A stretch of DNA of 64,000 nucleotides from Pseudeuparius sepicola (lineage: Eukaryota; Arthropoda; Insecta; Coleoptera; Anthribidae), in the NCBI GenBank assembly GCA_963920635.1, contig OY987298.1:150014257-150078256 (forward strand), in the 5' to 3' direction. The notes beneath the pieces are model-generated. The model saw nothing but the letters and a program-made list of their open reading frames with translations. It did no database searches and was not told where the DNA came from. Numbering within the stretch: position 1 is the stretch's first letter; each line of letters begins with the position of its first letter. Positions 1 to 11,568 of this stretch are shown in pieces. A program made the position numbers and the translations under genes.

Positions 1-2800
1 ATTTTTCTTCAAAAATGTCATAAATTCCATATTATCCATACGTTCTTCAGAGCACAGAAAGGAAATCAATGAAAATTACGCACCAGAAATTTCTAGCCAT
101 TCGGATGCTGTTATTTTGAATCATTGCTACATCAAATAAAGAAATTGAAGATTTCCTTCCCATTGGTTATCCTAGTTTTGATTACATTGAACTTTTTTGT
201 CAGAAACAAAATTTTTAATTTAATATTCCATGTTTAATGCATATTGTCCATAGTTGTTTAGTGTATACTTTTTATAGTCTTAAAAGATGACACTTTCTCC
301 AGAGCTCAGATTAGCGCAAAAAGGAAAAAATACAAGTTGACGTCTATAATATATTTCTTGTTCACAAACTTGCGCGGAAATTACAATTTTCATTTATAAA
401 GATTCCGCTTGATGCTATGGGCAATTTTTCTTCAAAAATGTCATAAATTCTATATTACCCATACATTCTTTAGAGCACAGAAAGGAAAGATCAATGAAAA
501 TTACGCACCAGAAATTTCTAGCCATTCGGATGCTGTTATTTTGAATCATTGCTACATCAAATAAAGAAATTGAAGATTTCCTTCCCATTGGTTATCCTAG
601 TTTTGATTACATTGAACTTTTTTGTCAGAAACAAAATTTTTAATTTAATATTCCATGTTTAATGCATATTGTCCATAGTTGTTTAGTGTATACTTTTTAT
701 AGTCTTAAAAGATGACACTTTCTCCAGAGCTCAGATTAGCGCAAAAAGGAAAAAATACAAGTTGACGTCTATAATATATTTCTTGTTCACAAACTTGCGC
801 GGAAATTACAATTTTCATTTATAAAGTTTCCGCTTGATGCTATGGGCAATTTTTCTTCAAAAATGTCATAAATTCCATATTATCCATACGTTCTTCAGAG
901 CACAGAAAGGAAATCAATGAAAATTACGCACCAGAAATTTCTAGCCATTCGGATGCTGTTATTTTGAATCATTGCTACATCAAATAAAGAAATTGAAGAT
1001 TTCCTTCCCATTGGTTATCCTAGTTTTGATTACATTGAACTTTTTTGTCAGAAACAAAATTTTTAATTTAATATTCCATGTTTAATGCATATTGTCCATA
1101 GTTGTTTAGTGTATACTTTTTATAGTCTTAAAAGATGACACTTTCTCCAGAGCTCAGATTAGCGCAAAAAGGAAAAAATACAAGTTGACGTCTATAATAT
1201 ATTTCTTGTTCACAAACTTGCGCGGAAATTACAATTTTCATTTATAAAGTTTCCGCTTGATGCTATGGGCAATTTTTCTTCAAAAATGTCATAAATTCCA
1301 TATTATCCATACGTTCTTCAGAGCACAGAAAGGAAATCAATGAAAATTACGCACCAGAAATTTCTAGCCATTCGGATGCTGTTATTTTGAATCATTGCTA
1401 CATCAAATAAAGAAATTGAAGATTTCCTTCCCATTGGTTATCCTAGTTTTGATTACATTGAACTTTTTTGTCAGAAACAAAATTTTTAATTTAATATTCC
1501 ATGTTTAATGCATATTGTCCATAGTTGTTTAGTGTATACTTTTTATAGTCTTAAAAGATGACACTTTCTCCAGAGCTCAGATTAGCGCAAAAAGGAAAAA
1601 ATACAAGTTGACGTCTATAATATATTTCTTGTTCACAAACTTGCGCGGAAATTACAATTTTCATTTATAAAGTTTCCGCTTGATGCTATGGGCAATTTTT
1701 CTTCAAAAATGTCATAAATTCTATATTACCCATACATTCTTTAGAGCACAGAAAGGAAAGATCAATGAAAATTACACACCAGAAATTTCTAGCCATTCAG
1801 ATGCTGTTATTTTGAATCATTGCTATATCAAATTGAAGAAATTGAAGATTTCATTCCCTTTGGTTATCCTAGTTGTGATTACATGGAATTTTTTTGTCAG
1901 AAAGAAAATTTTTAGTCCAATATTCCATGGTTAATGCATATTGTCCATAGTTGTTGTTTAGTCCAATTTGAAGCCTATGATATGTTTCAGTGCACAAACT
2001 TGCGCGGAAATTAGAATTTTCATTTATAAAGTTTCCCCTTGATGCTATGGGCAATTTTTCTTCAAAAAATGTAATAAATTCTATATTACCCTTACATTCT
2101 TCATAGCACAGAAAGGAAATATTCAATGAAAATTACACACCAGAATTTTCTAGCCATTCAAAGAAATTGAAAATTTTCTTCCCGCTGGTTATCCTAGTTA
2201 TGATTACACCGAATTTTTTTTATTAAATACAAAATTTTGAATTTAATTTTTTTTTTTTTTGAATGGATATGCCCCGTAGTTATTTGGTGTACACTTATTA
2301 TAGTCTTTAATTGCCGATACTTTCTCCAGAACTCAGATCGGCGCAAAAAGGAAAAAAAAACAAGAAACTTGAGCAGAAAAATTTTTATTTATAAAGTTTT
2401 CCCTCGATGGTTTTGGACAATTTTTCTTCAAAAAAATGTCATAAATTTTATATTACCCATACATTTTTTAGAGCACAGAAAGGAAAGATTCTATGAAACT
2501 TACACACCAGCATTTTGTTGCTACTCAGCTGCTGTTATTTTGACTCATTGCTATAGAAAGTAAAGAAACTAGAATAATTTTCATGCCACTGGTTACCCTA
2601 TATTTCAGTTTTAATGAATATTGTCCATGGTTGTTTGGTGTGCACTTTTTATAGCCTTTAAACACTCACACTATCCAGAGCTTAGATCAGCGCGAAAAGG
2701 AAAAAAAAACCAAGTTAAAACGTATGTTATATTTCAGTGAACAAACCTACGCGAAAATTACAATCCTCATTAATTTATTTTGGTGTGACATTTTCTTATG
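1..2800. repeat. ~423-bp tandem satellite array, homogeneous then decaying
   Basis: The phrase TATGGGCAATTTTTCTTC recurs at 417, 841, 1264 and 1687, giving periods of 424, 423 and 423 bp. It returns at 2046 (a shortened 359-bp unit) and in mutated form near 2407. Units before about 1690 are nearly identical. Units after 2046 carry many substitutions and indels, and the signal is lost by about 2800. The array continues off the left edge. Two sequence variants interleave: units at 417 and 1687 share ACCCATACATTCTTTAG, whereas those at 1, 841 and 1264 have ATCCATACGTTCTTCAG. No coding frame is conserved across units. It lies directly before the terminal exon at 2970, so it is probably intronic. 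Confidence 0.95.
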
Positions 2801-2969
2801 AATCACAAAAAGGAATTCTTATGCTAAAAAACACTATTTGAAGAACGCAAATCAGCGCAAGAAGGAACAGTGTTTCTAAATACTCGATAAACGTTAAAAA
2901 ACTGTAATTTTTTTATTTTCCGTGCTCCAAAACGAGTATTGACCGGTTTTTGTTGTGTTTGCGTTGCAG

Positions 2970-3021
2970 CAAGCTGGAGGGCAGGCCCGTCATCAACCAG
3001 TCTCTCCACAACACCTCATGA
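2970..3021 (+). CDS. Terminal coding exon of an unidentified gene (C-terminus only)
   Basis: A pyrimidine- and GT-rich tract ending in GCGTTGCAG is followed by a frame in phase 1: one base, then codons reading KLEGRPVINQSLHNTS and a TGA at 3019-3021. A canonical AATAAA lies 36 bases downstream (3057-3062), followed by a GT-rich stretch. Together these look like an acceptor, a short last exon, a stop and a poly(A) site. The preceding exons would lie left of the window, with the satellite array inside the last intron. I do not recognise the protein from 16 residues. The exon is more GC-rich than its surroundings, as other exons here are. It could be a chance acceptor, so confidence is moderate. 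Confidence 0.5.
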
Positions 3022-3056
3022 AGGTCTCACCCATGACGCTCTCGGTCCGACTTATA

Positions 3057-3062
3057 AATAAA
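3057..3062 (+). terminator. Poly(A) signal AATAAA after the terminal exon
   Basis: A canonical hexamer lies 36 bp after the TGA of the exon at 2970-3021, and GT-rich sequence follows within 30 bp. It supports that exon as a true 3' end. Confidence 0.45.
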
Positions 3063-3960
3063 TGAAAAGTGTATAATTATATTGTGAATTGTTAATTGTA
3101 AGTACACTGAGTGAAACGCGGGGCCCCCCCCGGGCCCCTCTGATAAGTATTAATTTTTCAAAAAAACAAGACAAAAACCACCCACACAAAATGAACGACA
3201 AAAAAACGGTGATTAAACGGTTATATACCTATACAGTTTTCATTTTATTTGTATATTTTTCATTTGTATATTAATAAAATAATGATTATGGATAATTTTA
3301 TTCAGTCGCAAGTCGTACTATGGATTTAGATCTCAAGCACTGTTCCGTTGTATAAATTTCGATTGAGATGGATAATTAAATTTTTAAATAGTTGCAAGCA
3401 GATTGCTCAGTTCTTTTATTGAGGTGAGGGTCAACAGCTGCAGACGAAATTACCTGGTGATAACCAATTGACAGTTCAAAATGAAGCAAAAATTAAATTG
3501 TGTATTATTTTATTTAATTTTTTATTCTATTACTTAAAAAAAGACACATACATTTCCTTACGTCAATGGTAATACTTAGCGCAATGTTTCACGACATTTC
3601 GCATCAGTTCACAAAATTTAAACTAGTTCGTCAAAATTTTTATTCTTTCACAAAAAAATATCAAAATTTGTGACAAAACTGTTGTAAGAATAAAAAAATA
3701 TATATAGTTTTAGATCTTTCAAACAGAAATTGCTACATTACGAGTTTTATAAAAGTAGGTCAAACGACCAAACGCATTTAAGTGGTTGGTTCATTTAAAC
3801 ATACAGAGAAGAAAATTTTTTTAGAAGTAGGTGTAGGCACAGGAATTTAAAAAAGAACATAAAAAAGTGTTTGAAATTTAAAAAAATCAGATTCGTAACT
3901 AGAAAACTCAATATTATACAATATACAAAAAAAAACTATCTATATAATACGAGTGTAAAC
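3063..3960. other. AT-rich intergenic stretch, nothing recognised
   Basis: Between the poly(A) signal and the minisatellite I see AT-rich sequence with poly-A/T runs and one short C-run near 3125. No conserved frame, RNA gene or terminal repeat is apparent. Confidence 0.5.
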
Positions 3961-5870
3961 TTAGTAAATTTGTGGAGACTGAAGGAAAAGAAATTTTTTT
4001 GTTGGTCACCACTTTACCAAAAAAAAAACAACTGATTCATCGTTCTGCAATAGAACAACTTTCTGATATTGGTCACCACACAAATAGAGCCGATATTAAC
4101 ATTGTTCCCTCCTTAATTACAACTTGTTTGGTAAAGTTTTAGAGATGAAAGAAAATAGAAAGACTTTTCTGACAGTTATTGATCACCACTTTACAAAAAA
4201 AAACAATATTAACATTGTTCTGTATTTAACTAAAAAGTTGTGGAGATAAAATGAAAGAAAGGCTTGTTTGACATTTCATTTTTGGTTACCACTTTTCAAA
4301 AAAAAACCTATATTAACTTTGTTCCGTCTTTAACTACAACCTGTTTGTTAAAGTTTTAGAGATGAAAGAAAATAGAAAGGCTTTTTTCGACAATTTGGTT
4401 ACCATTTTAAAATTAACAACAACCGATGTCAACATTGATTTTCGTTTGGTAAAGTTGTGGCGACTAAAGGAAATACAAAGGGATTTTTTGGCATTTGTTC
4501 ACAACTTTAGCAAAAAAAACAACTGATATGAAAGTTTTGTAATAGAAAGACTTTCCTGACATTTAGTCACCACTTTACAAAAAAAAAAACAACGAATATT
4601 AACATTGTTCCGTCCTTAACTAAAAAAATCATATATTAAAGTTGTGGAAATAAAATGAAACAGGGACTTTTTTTACATTTTTGGTCACCATCTTAAAAAA
4701 AATAACGTCAACACGTTTGGTAAAGTTTGAGAGATAAAAGAAAATAGAAAGACTTTCTGACATCAATTGGTCATCACTTTACCAAAAAAAAAAAACGATC
4801 AATATTTACATTGTTCCGTCCTTTAACTGAAACTCGTTTGGTAAAGTTTTAGAGACAAAGGAAATGGAAAAGATTTTTTTGACATTTGGTCACCATTTTA
4901 CAAAAAAACAACCGATACCATTGTTCCCTCATAGAAAGACTTTTCTGTCATTTGGTCACCAATTTATAAAAAAAATACAAGCAATATTAATATTGTGAGT
5001 GAATTCTGAGATTATTTTTTATTGGTCACCGCTTTACAAAAAAAAACAATATTAACATTGTTCCGTCTTTAACTAAAACTCGTACAAAATGTAACAAAGA
5101 CTTTTTTTACACTTTTGGTCACCAGACTTTTCTGAGATTATTTATTGGTCACCACTTTATCAAAAAAATTAATATTAACATTGTTCCGTCCTTAACTAAA
5201 ACTCGTTGGGTAAAGTTGTGGATACAAAATGAAACAAACACTTTTTTGATACTTTTGGTCAGCACTAAAAAAACTATATTAACATTTTTCTCTTATTCTG
5301 TTTCCCTTTTAATATTATAGGTTACATCTCCATTCAAAAAACACTGCAAATTTTGTGAAAATTCTGTGACATACTAAACCACATTTTCTCCAATTTTTTT
5401 TGAAAAACGGGTTCTTTTAATAGCTTTCTGACCCTACCCAATATAAAACTCGTTTGGTAAAGTTGTGGAAAAGAAAGTAAATACAAAGGCGTTTTAACAG
5501 TTAGTCACCATTTTACCAAAAGAAAACAATGTGAACGTTGTTCCTTCCTTAACTACAACTGGTTTGATAAAGTTTTAGAGATTAAAGAAAAGAGAAAGAC
5601 TTTTGTTCACCACAACTTTACCAAAAGAAAACAATATGAAAGGAAAACAGAGTTTTTGATATTGACTTTACCAAAAAACAACAATATGAACATTGTTCCA
5701 TCCCTAAACACAACTCGTGTTTTGTTTTTGTTTTTTGACATTTGGTCGCCACTTACCATACGAAAACATTGTTCCATCCTTAACTACAACTTGTTCAGTA
5801 AAGCTGCGAAAGGAAATCAGTTTTTTACATTTGGACACCACTTTACCAAAAAAACAACCAGCAGATTTCA
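3960..5870. repeat. Minisatellite block 1, degenerate ~100/205-bp units
   Basis: Degenerate units repeat the core phrases TTTGGTAAAGTTGTGGAGA, GGTCACCACTTTACAAAA and AACATTGTTCC many times. GGTAAAGT and ACTTTACC are reverse complements, so each unit can form a small hairpin. Units here are more diverged and more irregularly spaced than in the block after 6540. The block lies immediately 3' of cyclin Q (minus strand), and the gene's 3' UTR probably runs into it. I saw no AATAAA on the minus strand in the first 300 bases past the stop codon. Confidence 0.9.
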
Positions 5871-5962
5871 ACACTTCCTGTGCGTACACCTACAAACAAA
5901 AGAGAACAAGCGAATAGGCGAGACCACAATCGACCCCGCCACACGATTCCCTCCCCCCGATC

Positions 5963-6249
5963 CTAGTTGGCCGGCTCCCTCCCGTACGCCTCCATCACCT
6001 TCTCCATGATCTCCCAGTGGCGCTCCTTCTGCAGGTCCTTGACGAACACCGAGTACCACTGCTCGTCGTCGGCGTCCTCCATCAGCGGCAGCTGCACGCC
6101 GTAGCACTGCAGCGCCAGCGAGACGCACGCGACCGCGACGTGCTGCGGCCCGTAGTCCAGCACGCTGGCGTCGTGGTGGAAGTCCTGCAGGAAGGCGGCG
6201 GCCGCGCGGGCGATCGGCGCCGTCTGCCACACGTCCTTGCCCAGCCAGC
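5963..6249 (-). CDS. CCNQ: Cyclin Q (CCNQ/FAM58A-like), exon 3 (C-terminal)
   Basis: This is the last coding exon of the CDK10-activating cyclin. The minus-strand acceptor GCCGGGCAG precedes position 6249. The exon completes a split Gly codon and begins WLGKDVWQTAPIARAAAAFL, followed by the second cyclin-fold helices (QHVAVACVSLALQCYGVQLP). It ends at a TAG (5965-5963) after EAYGREPAN. In the family the corresponding stretch follows the LHYL motif directly, which supports the join to exon 2. The exon is strikingly GC-rich inside an AT-rich minisatellite. Joined with 8917-8668 and 14059-13838 the protein is 252 residues, very close to the usual length (about 248 in human). Confidence 0.93.
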
Positions 6250-6539
6250 CTGCCCGGCGGGGGGGAAGGCGGGAGAAAATAAACGGGATTTTTGTCGGGG
6301 GGGTTCGGGAGGACAATAAATGGGGGTTTATATTTTAGTGTTGTGTGTCTTTTCTTTGGTTTACGGGGCCTTGAGAGGGCTCTAGTGATTTTCGAGAATG
6401 TACAGGGTAGGAAACCTACATTCTGGTATACAGAGTGTCTCAGTTTCTACCATGATAATTTCAACACGAAACTACCTTATTTGTCATTTGCTAGCTTACG
6501 TTTATGGCACTTTTAAGCATAGAGGCCGTTCAAATTATC

Positions 6540-8410
6540 TTTTTTTTTTAAGATTCAATAGAAAGACTTTCGACAGTTGGTCACCACTTTACAAAACAAC
6601 ATCAACCGATATGAACATTGTTCCTCGTTTGGTAAAGTTGTGGAGAAGAAAATAGAAAGGCGTTTTGACAGTTGTTCACCACTTTACCAAAAGAAAACAG
6701 TACGAACATTGTTCCTTCCATAACTACAACTGGTTTGGTAAAGTTTTGAAAATCAGTAGAAAGCCTTTTTCGTCATTTGATCACCACTTTACAAAACAAC
6801 ATCAACCGATATGAACATTGTTCCTATATTGGTAAAGTTGTGGAGACGAAAGGAAATAGAAAGACTCCTTGACAGTTTATCACTACTTTACCAAAAGAAA
6901 CAAATATGAACATTGTTCCTTCCATAACTACAACTGGTTTAGTAAAGTTTTAGTCATGAAAATCAATAGAAAGACTTTCAACATTTGGTCACCACTTTAC
7001 AAAACATCAACCGATATGATAATTGTTCCTCGTTTGGTAAAGTTGTGGAGAAGAAAGAAAATAGAAAGGCATTTTGACAGTTCTTCACCACTTTACCAAA
7101 AGAAAACAATATGAACATTGTTACATAACTACAACTGGTTTGGTAAAGTTTTTCGACATTTGGTCATCACTTTACAAAACAACATCAACCGATACGAACA
7201 TTGTTCCTCGTTTGGTAAAGTTGTGGAGACAAACGGAAATAGGAAGACTTTTTGACAGTTTAACACCACTTTACTAAAATAAAACAATATGAACATTGTT
7301 CCGTCCTTAACTACAACTGATTTGGTAAAGTTTTAGAGACGAAAATAATAGAGACTTTCAACATTTGGTCACCACTTTACAAAACAACATCAACCGATAC
7401 GAACATTGTTCCTCGTTTTGTAAAGTTGTGGAGAAGAAGGAAAATAGGAAGGCATTTTGAAAGTTGTTCACTACTTTACCAAAAGAAAACAATATGAACA
7501 TTGTTCCTTCCATAACTACAACTGGTTTGGTAAAGTTTTGAAAATCAGTATAAAGCCTTTTTCATCATTTGGTCACCACTTTACAAAACAACATCAACCG
7601 ATACGAACATTGTTCCTAGTTTGGTAAAGTTGTGGAGACAAAAGGAAATAGAAAGACTTTTTGACAGTTTATCACCTCTTTACCAAAACAAAACAATATT
7701 AACATTATTCCTTCCATAACTACAACTCGTTTGGTAAAGTTTTAGAGATGAAAATAAATAGAAAGACTTTTTCGACATTTCGTCACCACTTTACAAAAAA
7801 ACATCAAGCGAAACAACGAACATTGTTCCTCATTTGGTAAAGTTGTGAAGACGAAAGGAAATAGAAACACTTTTTGACAGTTTGTCAGCACTTTACCAAA
7901 AGAAAACAATATGAACATTGTTCCTTCCATAACTACAACTGGTTTCGAAAAGTTTGGTAAAATCAGTAGAAATCCTTTTTCGTCATTTGATCGCCACTTT
8001 ACAAAACAACATCAACCGATACAGGCATTACTCCCCGTTTAGTAAAGTTGTGAAGACAAAAAAGGAATAGAAAGACTTTTTGACAGTTTGCCAGCACTTT
8101 ACCAAAAGAAAACAATATGAATAATAGAAATACTTTTTCGACATTTGGTCATCACTTTACAAAAAACAATAAACGATACGCACAGTTCCTCGTTTGGTAA
8201 AGTGTAAAGAAACGATGTTTTGATGTTTGTTCACCACTTAACCAAAAAACCGAACTGATATGGACATTGTTCCATAATAGAAAGACTTTTCTGCCATTTT
8301 GTCACCAGTTTACCAAAGAAAAGCAACTAATATAAACATTGTTCCTTCCTTAACTAAAACTCGTTTGGTAAAGTTGTGGAGATAAAATGAAACAAAGACT
8401 TTTTGACATT
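6540..8410. repeat. Minisatellite block 2, ~205-bp higher-order units, in cyclin Q intron 2
   Basis: Two ~100-bp half-units alternate: one with GTTGTGGAGA and CAAAAGAAAACAATATGAAC, the other with GTTTTGAAAATCAGTAGAAA and AACATCAACCGATA. The marker TTCCTCGTTTGGTAAAG (or a close variant) falls near 6621, 6821, 7026, 7204, 7409, 7613 and 7826, a spacing of about 180-213 bp. The array fills most of the 2.4-kb intron between exons 2 and 3. Units from about 7330 to 7935 match, variant for variant, the inverted copy inside the element at 8962-9818. Confidence 0.92.
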
Positions 8411-8667
8411 GCATTGATGATTGCAACAGTCACCTAGCTATCCATAGAGCCCGTTGTCCAAAGTTTTAGAAATATTTAAGAGGCGAATCGATATAAACAA
8501 CATGCGGACATTTCCAAACTCGTCTAGATGTCATTTTTATGCACCTATGTTAGATGGAAGGAAAGGCGTGGAATTTAAACGATGCCACTTGTTTCACTAT
8601 CTCCCCGCTTTATGATCAGACCGGCCCGTCGGCCGCAATATACGGTGTGATGAAAAGAGCGACTCAC

Positions 8668-8917
8668 CCTCCATGGTCCGGAGATAGTGCAGCATGTACT
8701 TGTGCGGGTGGGCGGCGTTGACCTCGAACTTCAGCACGCGCATGATCAGCAGCTCGGCCTGCACGATGGCGTCGCGCATGCTCCAGTACTCGTCGCCGAT
8801 CTCGAGCGGGCTGCTGCCGCGGTGCAGCGTGCTGTGCGTCACGTTTATTATGTCGCGGATTTTGAGCGGGTCGTCCTTCACCTTGCCGGCCAGGTACAAC
8901 GACGCGGACGCGATCAG
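8668..8917 (-). CDS. CCNQ: Cyclin Q (CCNQ/FAM58A-like), exon 2 (cyclin box core)
   Basis: The minus-strand acceptor TTTCAG lies before CTGATCGCG and the donor GTGAGT follows at 8667. The 250-nt exon enters in phase 0 and leaves in phase 1. It encodes LIASASLYLAGKVKDDPLK, then the family-typical RDIINV (where most cyclins have a different helix) and HPHKYMLHYLRTMEG. LYLAGKV and the Lys of the first cyclin fold are the CDK-contact region in this family. Both introns contain tandem repeats or transposons. An inverted repeat of about 600 bp (7330-7935 against 9046-9740) brackets this exon, which could influence its splicing. Confidence 0.94.
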
Positions 8918-8961
8918 CTGAAAGGGGGAAATAGTAGGGTGGTCGATTTTGTTGTTTGCTA

Positions 8962-9818
8962 CAGTTTGTTCGGCCCTACGTCACAACTCCCGTCCTTGTC
9001 CTACTCATGACTATACGACGGATGTCGGTCGTATGTTCACGAGTTATGGAAGGAACAATGTTCATATTGTTTTCTTTTGGTAAAGTGCTGACAAACTGTC
9101 AAAAAGTGTTTCTATTTCCTTTCGTCTTCACAACTTTACTAAATGAGGGACAATGTTCGTTGTTTCGGTTGATTTTTTTTTTGTAAAGTGGTGACCAAAT
9201 GTCAAAAAAGGCTTTCTACTGATTTTCAAAACTTTACCAAACCAGTTGTAGTTATGGAAGGAACAATGTTCATATTGTTTTCTTTTGGTAAAGTGGTGTA
9301 CAACTTTCAAAACGCCTTCCTATTTTCCTTCTTCTCCACAACTTTACAAAACGAGGAACAATGTTCGTATCAGTTGATGTTGTTTTGTAAAGTGGTGACC
9401 AAATGTTGAAAAAGTCTTTCTATTTATTTTCATCTCTAAAACTTTACCAAACGAGTTGTAGTTATGGAAGGAATAATGTTAATATTGTTTTGTTTTGGTA
9501 AAGAGGTGATAAACTGTCAAAAAGTCTTTCTATTTCCTTTTGTCTCCACAACTTTACCAAACTAGGAACAATGTTCATATTGTTTTCTTTTGGTAAAGTG
9601 GTGAACAACTTTCAAAACGCCTTCCTATTTTCCTTCTTCTCCACAACTTTACAAAACGAGGAACAATGTTCGTATCGGTTGATGTTGTTTTGTAAAGTGG
9701 TGACCAACTGTTGAAAGTCTCTATTATTTTCGTCTCTAAAACTCTATACGACGGATGTCGGTCGTATGTTCACGAGCCAGACAAGGACGGGAGTTGTGAC
9801 GTAGGGCCGAACAAACTG
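8962..9818. mobile_element. Tc1/mariner-type MITE with ~39-bp TIRs and internal minisatellite
   Basis: Terminal inverted repeats begin CAGTTTGTTCGGCCCTACG on the left, with the exact complement on the right ending at 9818. They match for about 39 bp and are flanked by TA on both sides (8960-8961 and 9819-9820). A 33-bp direct subterminal repeat (about 9011-9043 and 9744-9776) contains the stem-loop ATACGAC/GTCGTAT. Everything between is the 100/205-bp minisatellite in reverse orientation relative to intron 2. There is no transposase frame, so it is non-autonomous. It sits in cyclin Q intron 1, 45 bp from exon 2. Confidence 0.9.
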
Positions 9819-9906
9819 TATTTCATTTTACCATAGTAAACAATAAAAATTTACGAACATTAATCGGTCTAAATAAAAGATATAGCACTATTTTCAACAT
9901 CATATA

Positions 9907-10719
9907 CAGGCTGATTTTTTTAGGTCTACCACCGCCATTTTCTCGCTTATTTTGCGCCCTACAAAAAAAGTGTAAGAAACAAAAATGTTGCAATTTTGGA
10001 CAGCTAAGTGTTGCTGCAAAAGAAATCGGCATCCATGGCCAACTTGTCGTGCAATATTTAAAAAACCTCAAATTGAGCAAAACTATTAATAGCCGTGGAA
10101 TGTTTATTTTAAGAGGGGGAGGAAAACTTTTATATTGAAAATTGATGGCACTGAGAAGCTTTATCCATCCACGTAGTCAGATAGGTTCAGCAAATTACAT
10201 AGGGTCTTCGGCTCTCTTGAGGCTATGAAAATTTTTTTGTTTATTTCTTATTAAGCGATTTTCTCGCTTATTTTAGGCCGCACAGAAAATACGTAAGAAA
10301 ACAAAATATGTCAATTTTGGTCAGCGAGGCGACTTTAAAAAAGGAATGTCCAACTTTTCGCCGTGTACTAAAAAAAACTTTAAATCGACAAAAATTTTCA
10401 TGGTTTCAAGAGAGCCGAAGACCCTGTGTAATTTGCTGAAACTATCTGACTATGTGGATGGATAAAGCTTCTCAGTGCCATCAATTTTCAATATAAAAGT
10501 TGTCCTCTGTTTCTTAAAATAAACATTCCACATCTATTAATAGTTTTGCTCAATTTGAGGTTTTTTAAATATTGCGCGACAAGTTGGCCATGGATGCCGA
10601 TTTCTTTTGCAGCACCACTTAGCTGTCCAAAATTGCAACATTTTTGTTTCTTACGCTTTTTTTGTAGGGCGCAAAATAAGCGAGAAAATCACGGTGGAAG
10701 ACCTAAAAAAATCATCCTG
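9907..10719. mobile_element. Fold-back MITE, family P copy 1 (CAGGCTGA/TCATCCTG ends, TA TSD)
   Basis: Two arms of roughly 350-400 bp are inverted copies of each other: GGTCTACCACCGCCATTTTC on the left, its complement near 10690 on the right. Flanking TA duplications fit a Tc1/mariner-type insertion. A second copy with the same ends lies at 60216-61043. The open frames in each arm are mirror images and are not conserved between copies, so I do not call them genes. The element is in cyclin Q intron 1. Confidence 0.88.
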
Positions 10720-11505
10720 TATAAATTAAAATATTTATTAAGTACTTCCAGATTTTTATATCGGATGCCCTATATAAATCCTGACCTTAATTAATATATT
10801 GAGATACTTTAGATTATCTTATTTGAAGATGGACAAATTTGTAAAAGATCTCTGTAGGTACCTACTTAAAAGCAAAAAATCAAAGGTTACCTACATATTT
10901 AATGTTTACAAGGAAGTTAAATATTTAATAACTAGCTAGTAATATACAGTGTGGTCATTTAAGTGTGCAACATATTATGGGATTTTTTTTTATTAATTGC
11001 ACAACCAAAATACAGACATTGACGAAAGTTGATGCATGTTCAGTAATCATATTAGGTGCACTTAGAATGGTTGCAAGTTAAACAGCATACAGGGTAGGTA
11101 AAAATATATAAAAATTGTACATGAGTAAAGTACATACCCTTATTTCAAAAAATTCAGCAAAAGATTATTAAGAAAAGTTGTTTAGAATTGAAAGCTATGC
11201 CTAAATACCAAAACATAGCTTCCTAAGAAAAAAAATTGTTTTCGTCAATTAATTTCCACAGCAATTTAAAATAAAAAAAATTCACCTTAAATGAGTTTTT
11301 TAATATACACATTATCATTACTAATGTTTTACCTTGTTCAGAAGAATTTTTGCGAAATTTTAAAGTTTTGTTTAATATTGTTGCAACAAACATGAAGTTT
11401 GTGATTCCCTAAAAAATTAAAAATCTAAGTTAATTTTACAAATATGCTTGAATTTGAACAAAGTTATGCGAAATTTATATAATTTTGATTGATTTATGAA
11501 AAAAA
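10720..11505. other. AT-rich intron 1 stretch with MITE scraps
   Basis: This AT-rich intronic sequence carries a GTGGTCATTTAAGTGTGC scrap near 10951. I see no complete element or gene. Confidence 0.4.
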
Positions 11506-11568
11506 CAGCCACAACCGGGATTTGAACACGCGACCTATCGTACGCAAAGCGAGAATCATGCCTCTATA
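11506..11568 (-). pseudogene. tRNA-Pro-like relic, 3' part, split by a MITE
   Basis: Read on the minus strand, GGCATGATTCTCGCTTTGCG is followed by GTGTTCAAATCCCGGTTGTG and a T-run (GTTTTTTT) typical of a Pol III stop. This resembles the D-arm/anticodon arm and B box of tRNA-Pro, whose usual form reads GGTATGATTCTCGCTT. The anticodon loop reads TGC where Pro has TGG, and the T stem and acceptor stem do not pair well. The 5' part (TGGACTA) lies beyond the MITE at 12525-12545, so the transposon split the D loop with a TA duplication. It is a dead tRNA or the head of a tRNA-derived SINE. Confidence 0.55.

Noticed and set aside
5868..6319. Long overlapping frames on both strands around cyclin Q exon 3
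   Set aside because: They are shadows of the GC-rich exon in other frames; only the minus frame ending at 5963 has cyclin similarity.
3960..9760. CRISPR-like regular repeats
   Set aside because: The units are about 100/205 bp with variable content and no short identical repeat/unique spacer structure, in a eukaryotic intron.
9823..10794. Two near-identical ORFs of 82-85 codons in opposite directions
   Set aside because: They are mirror images in the two arms of the fold-back element P, and the second copy at 60216-61043 does not preserve them.
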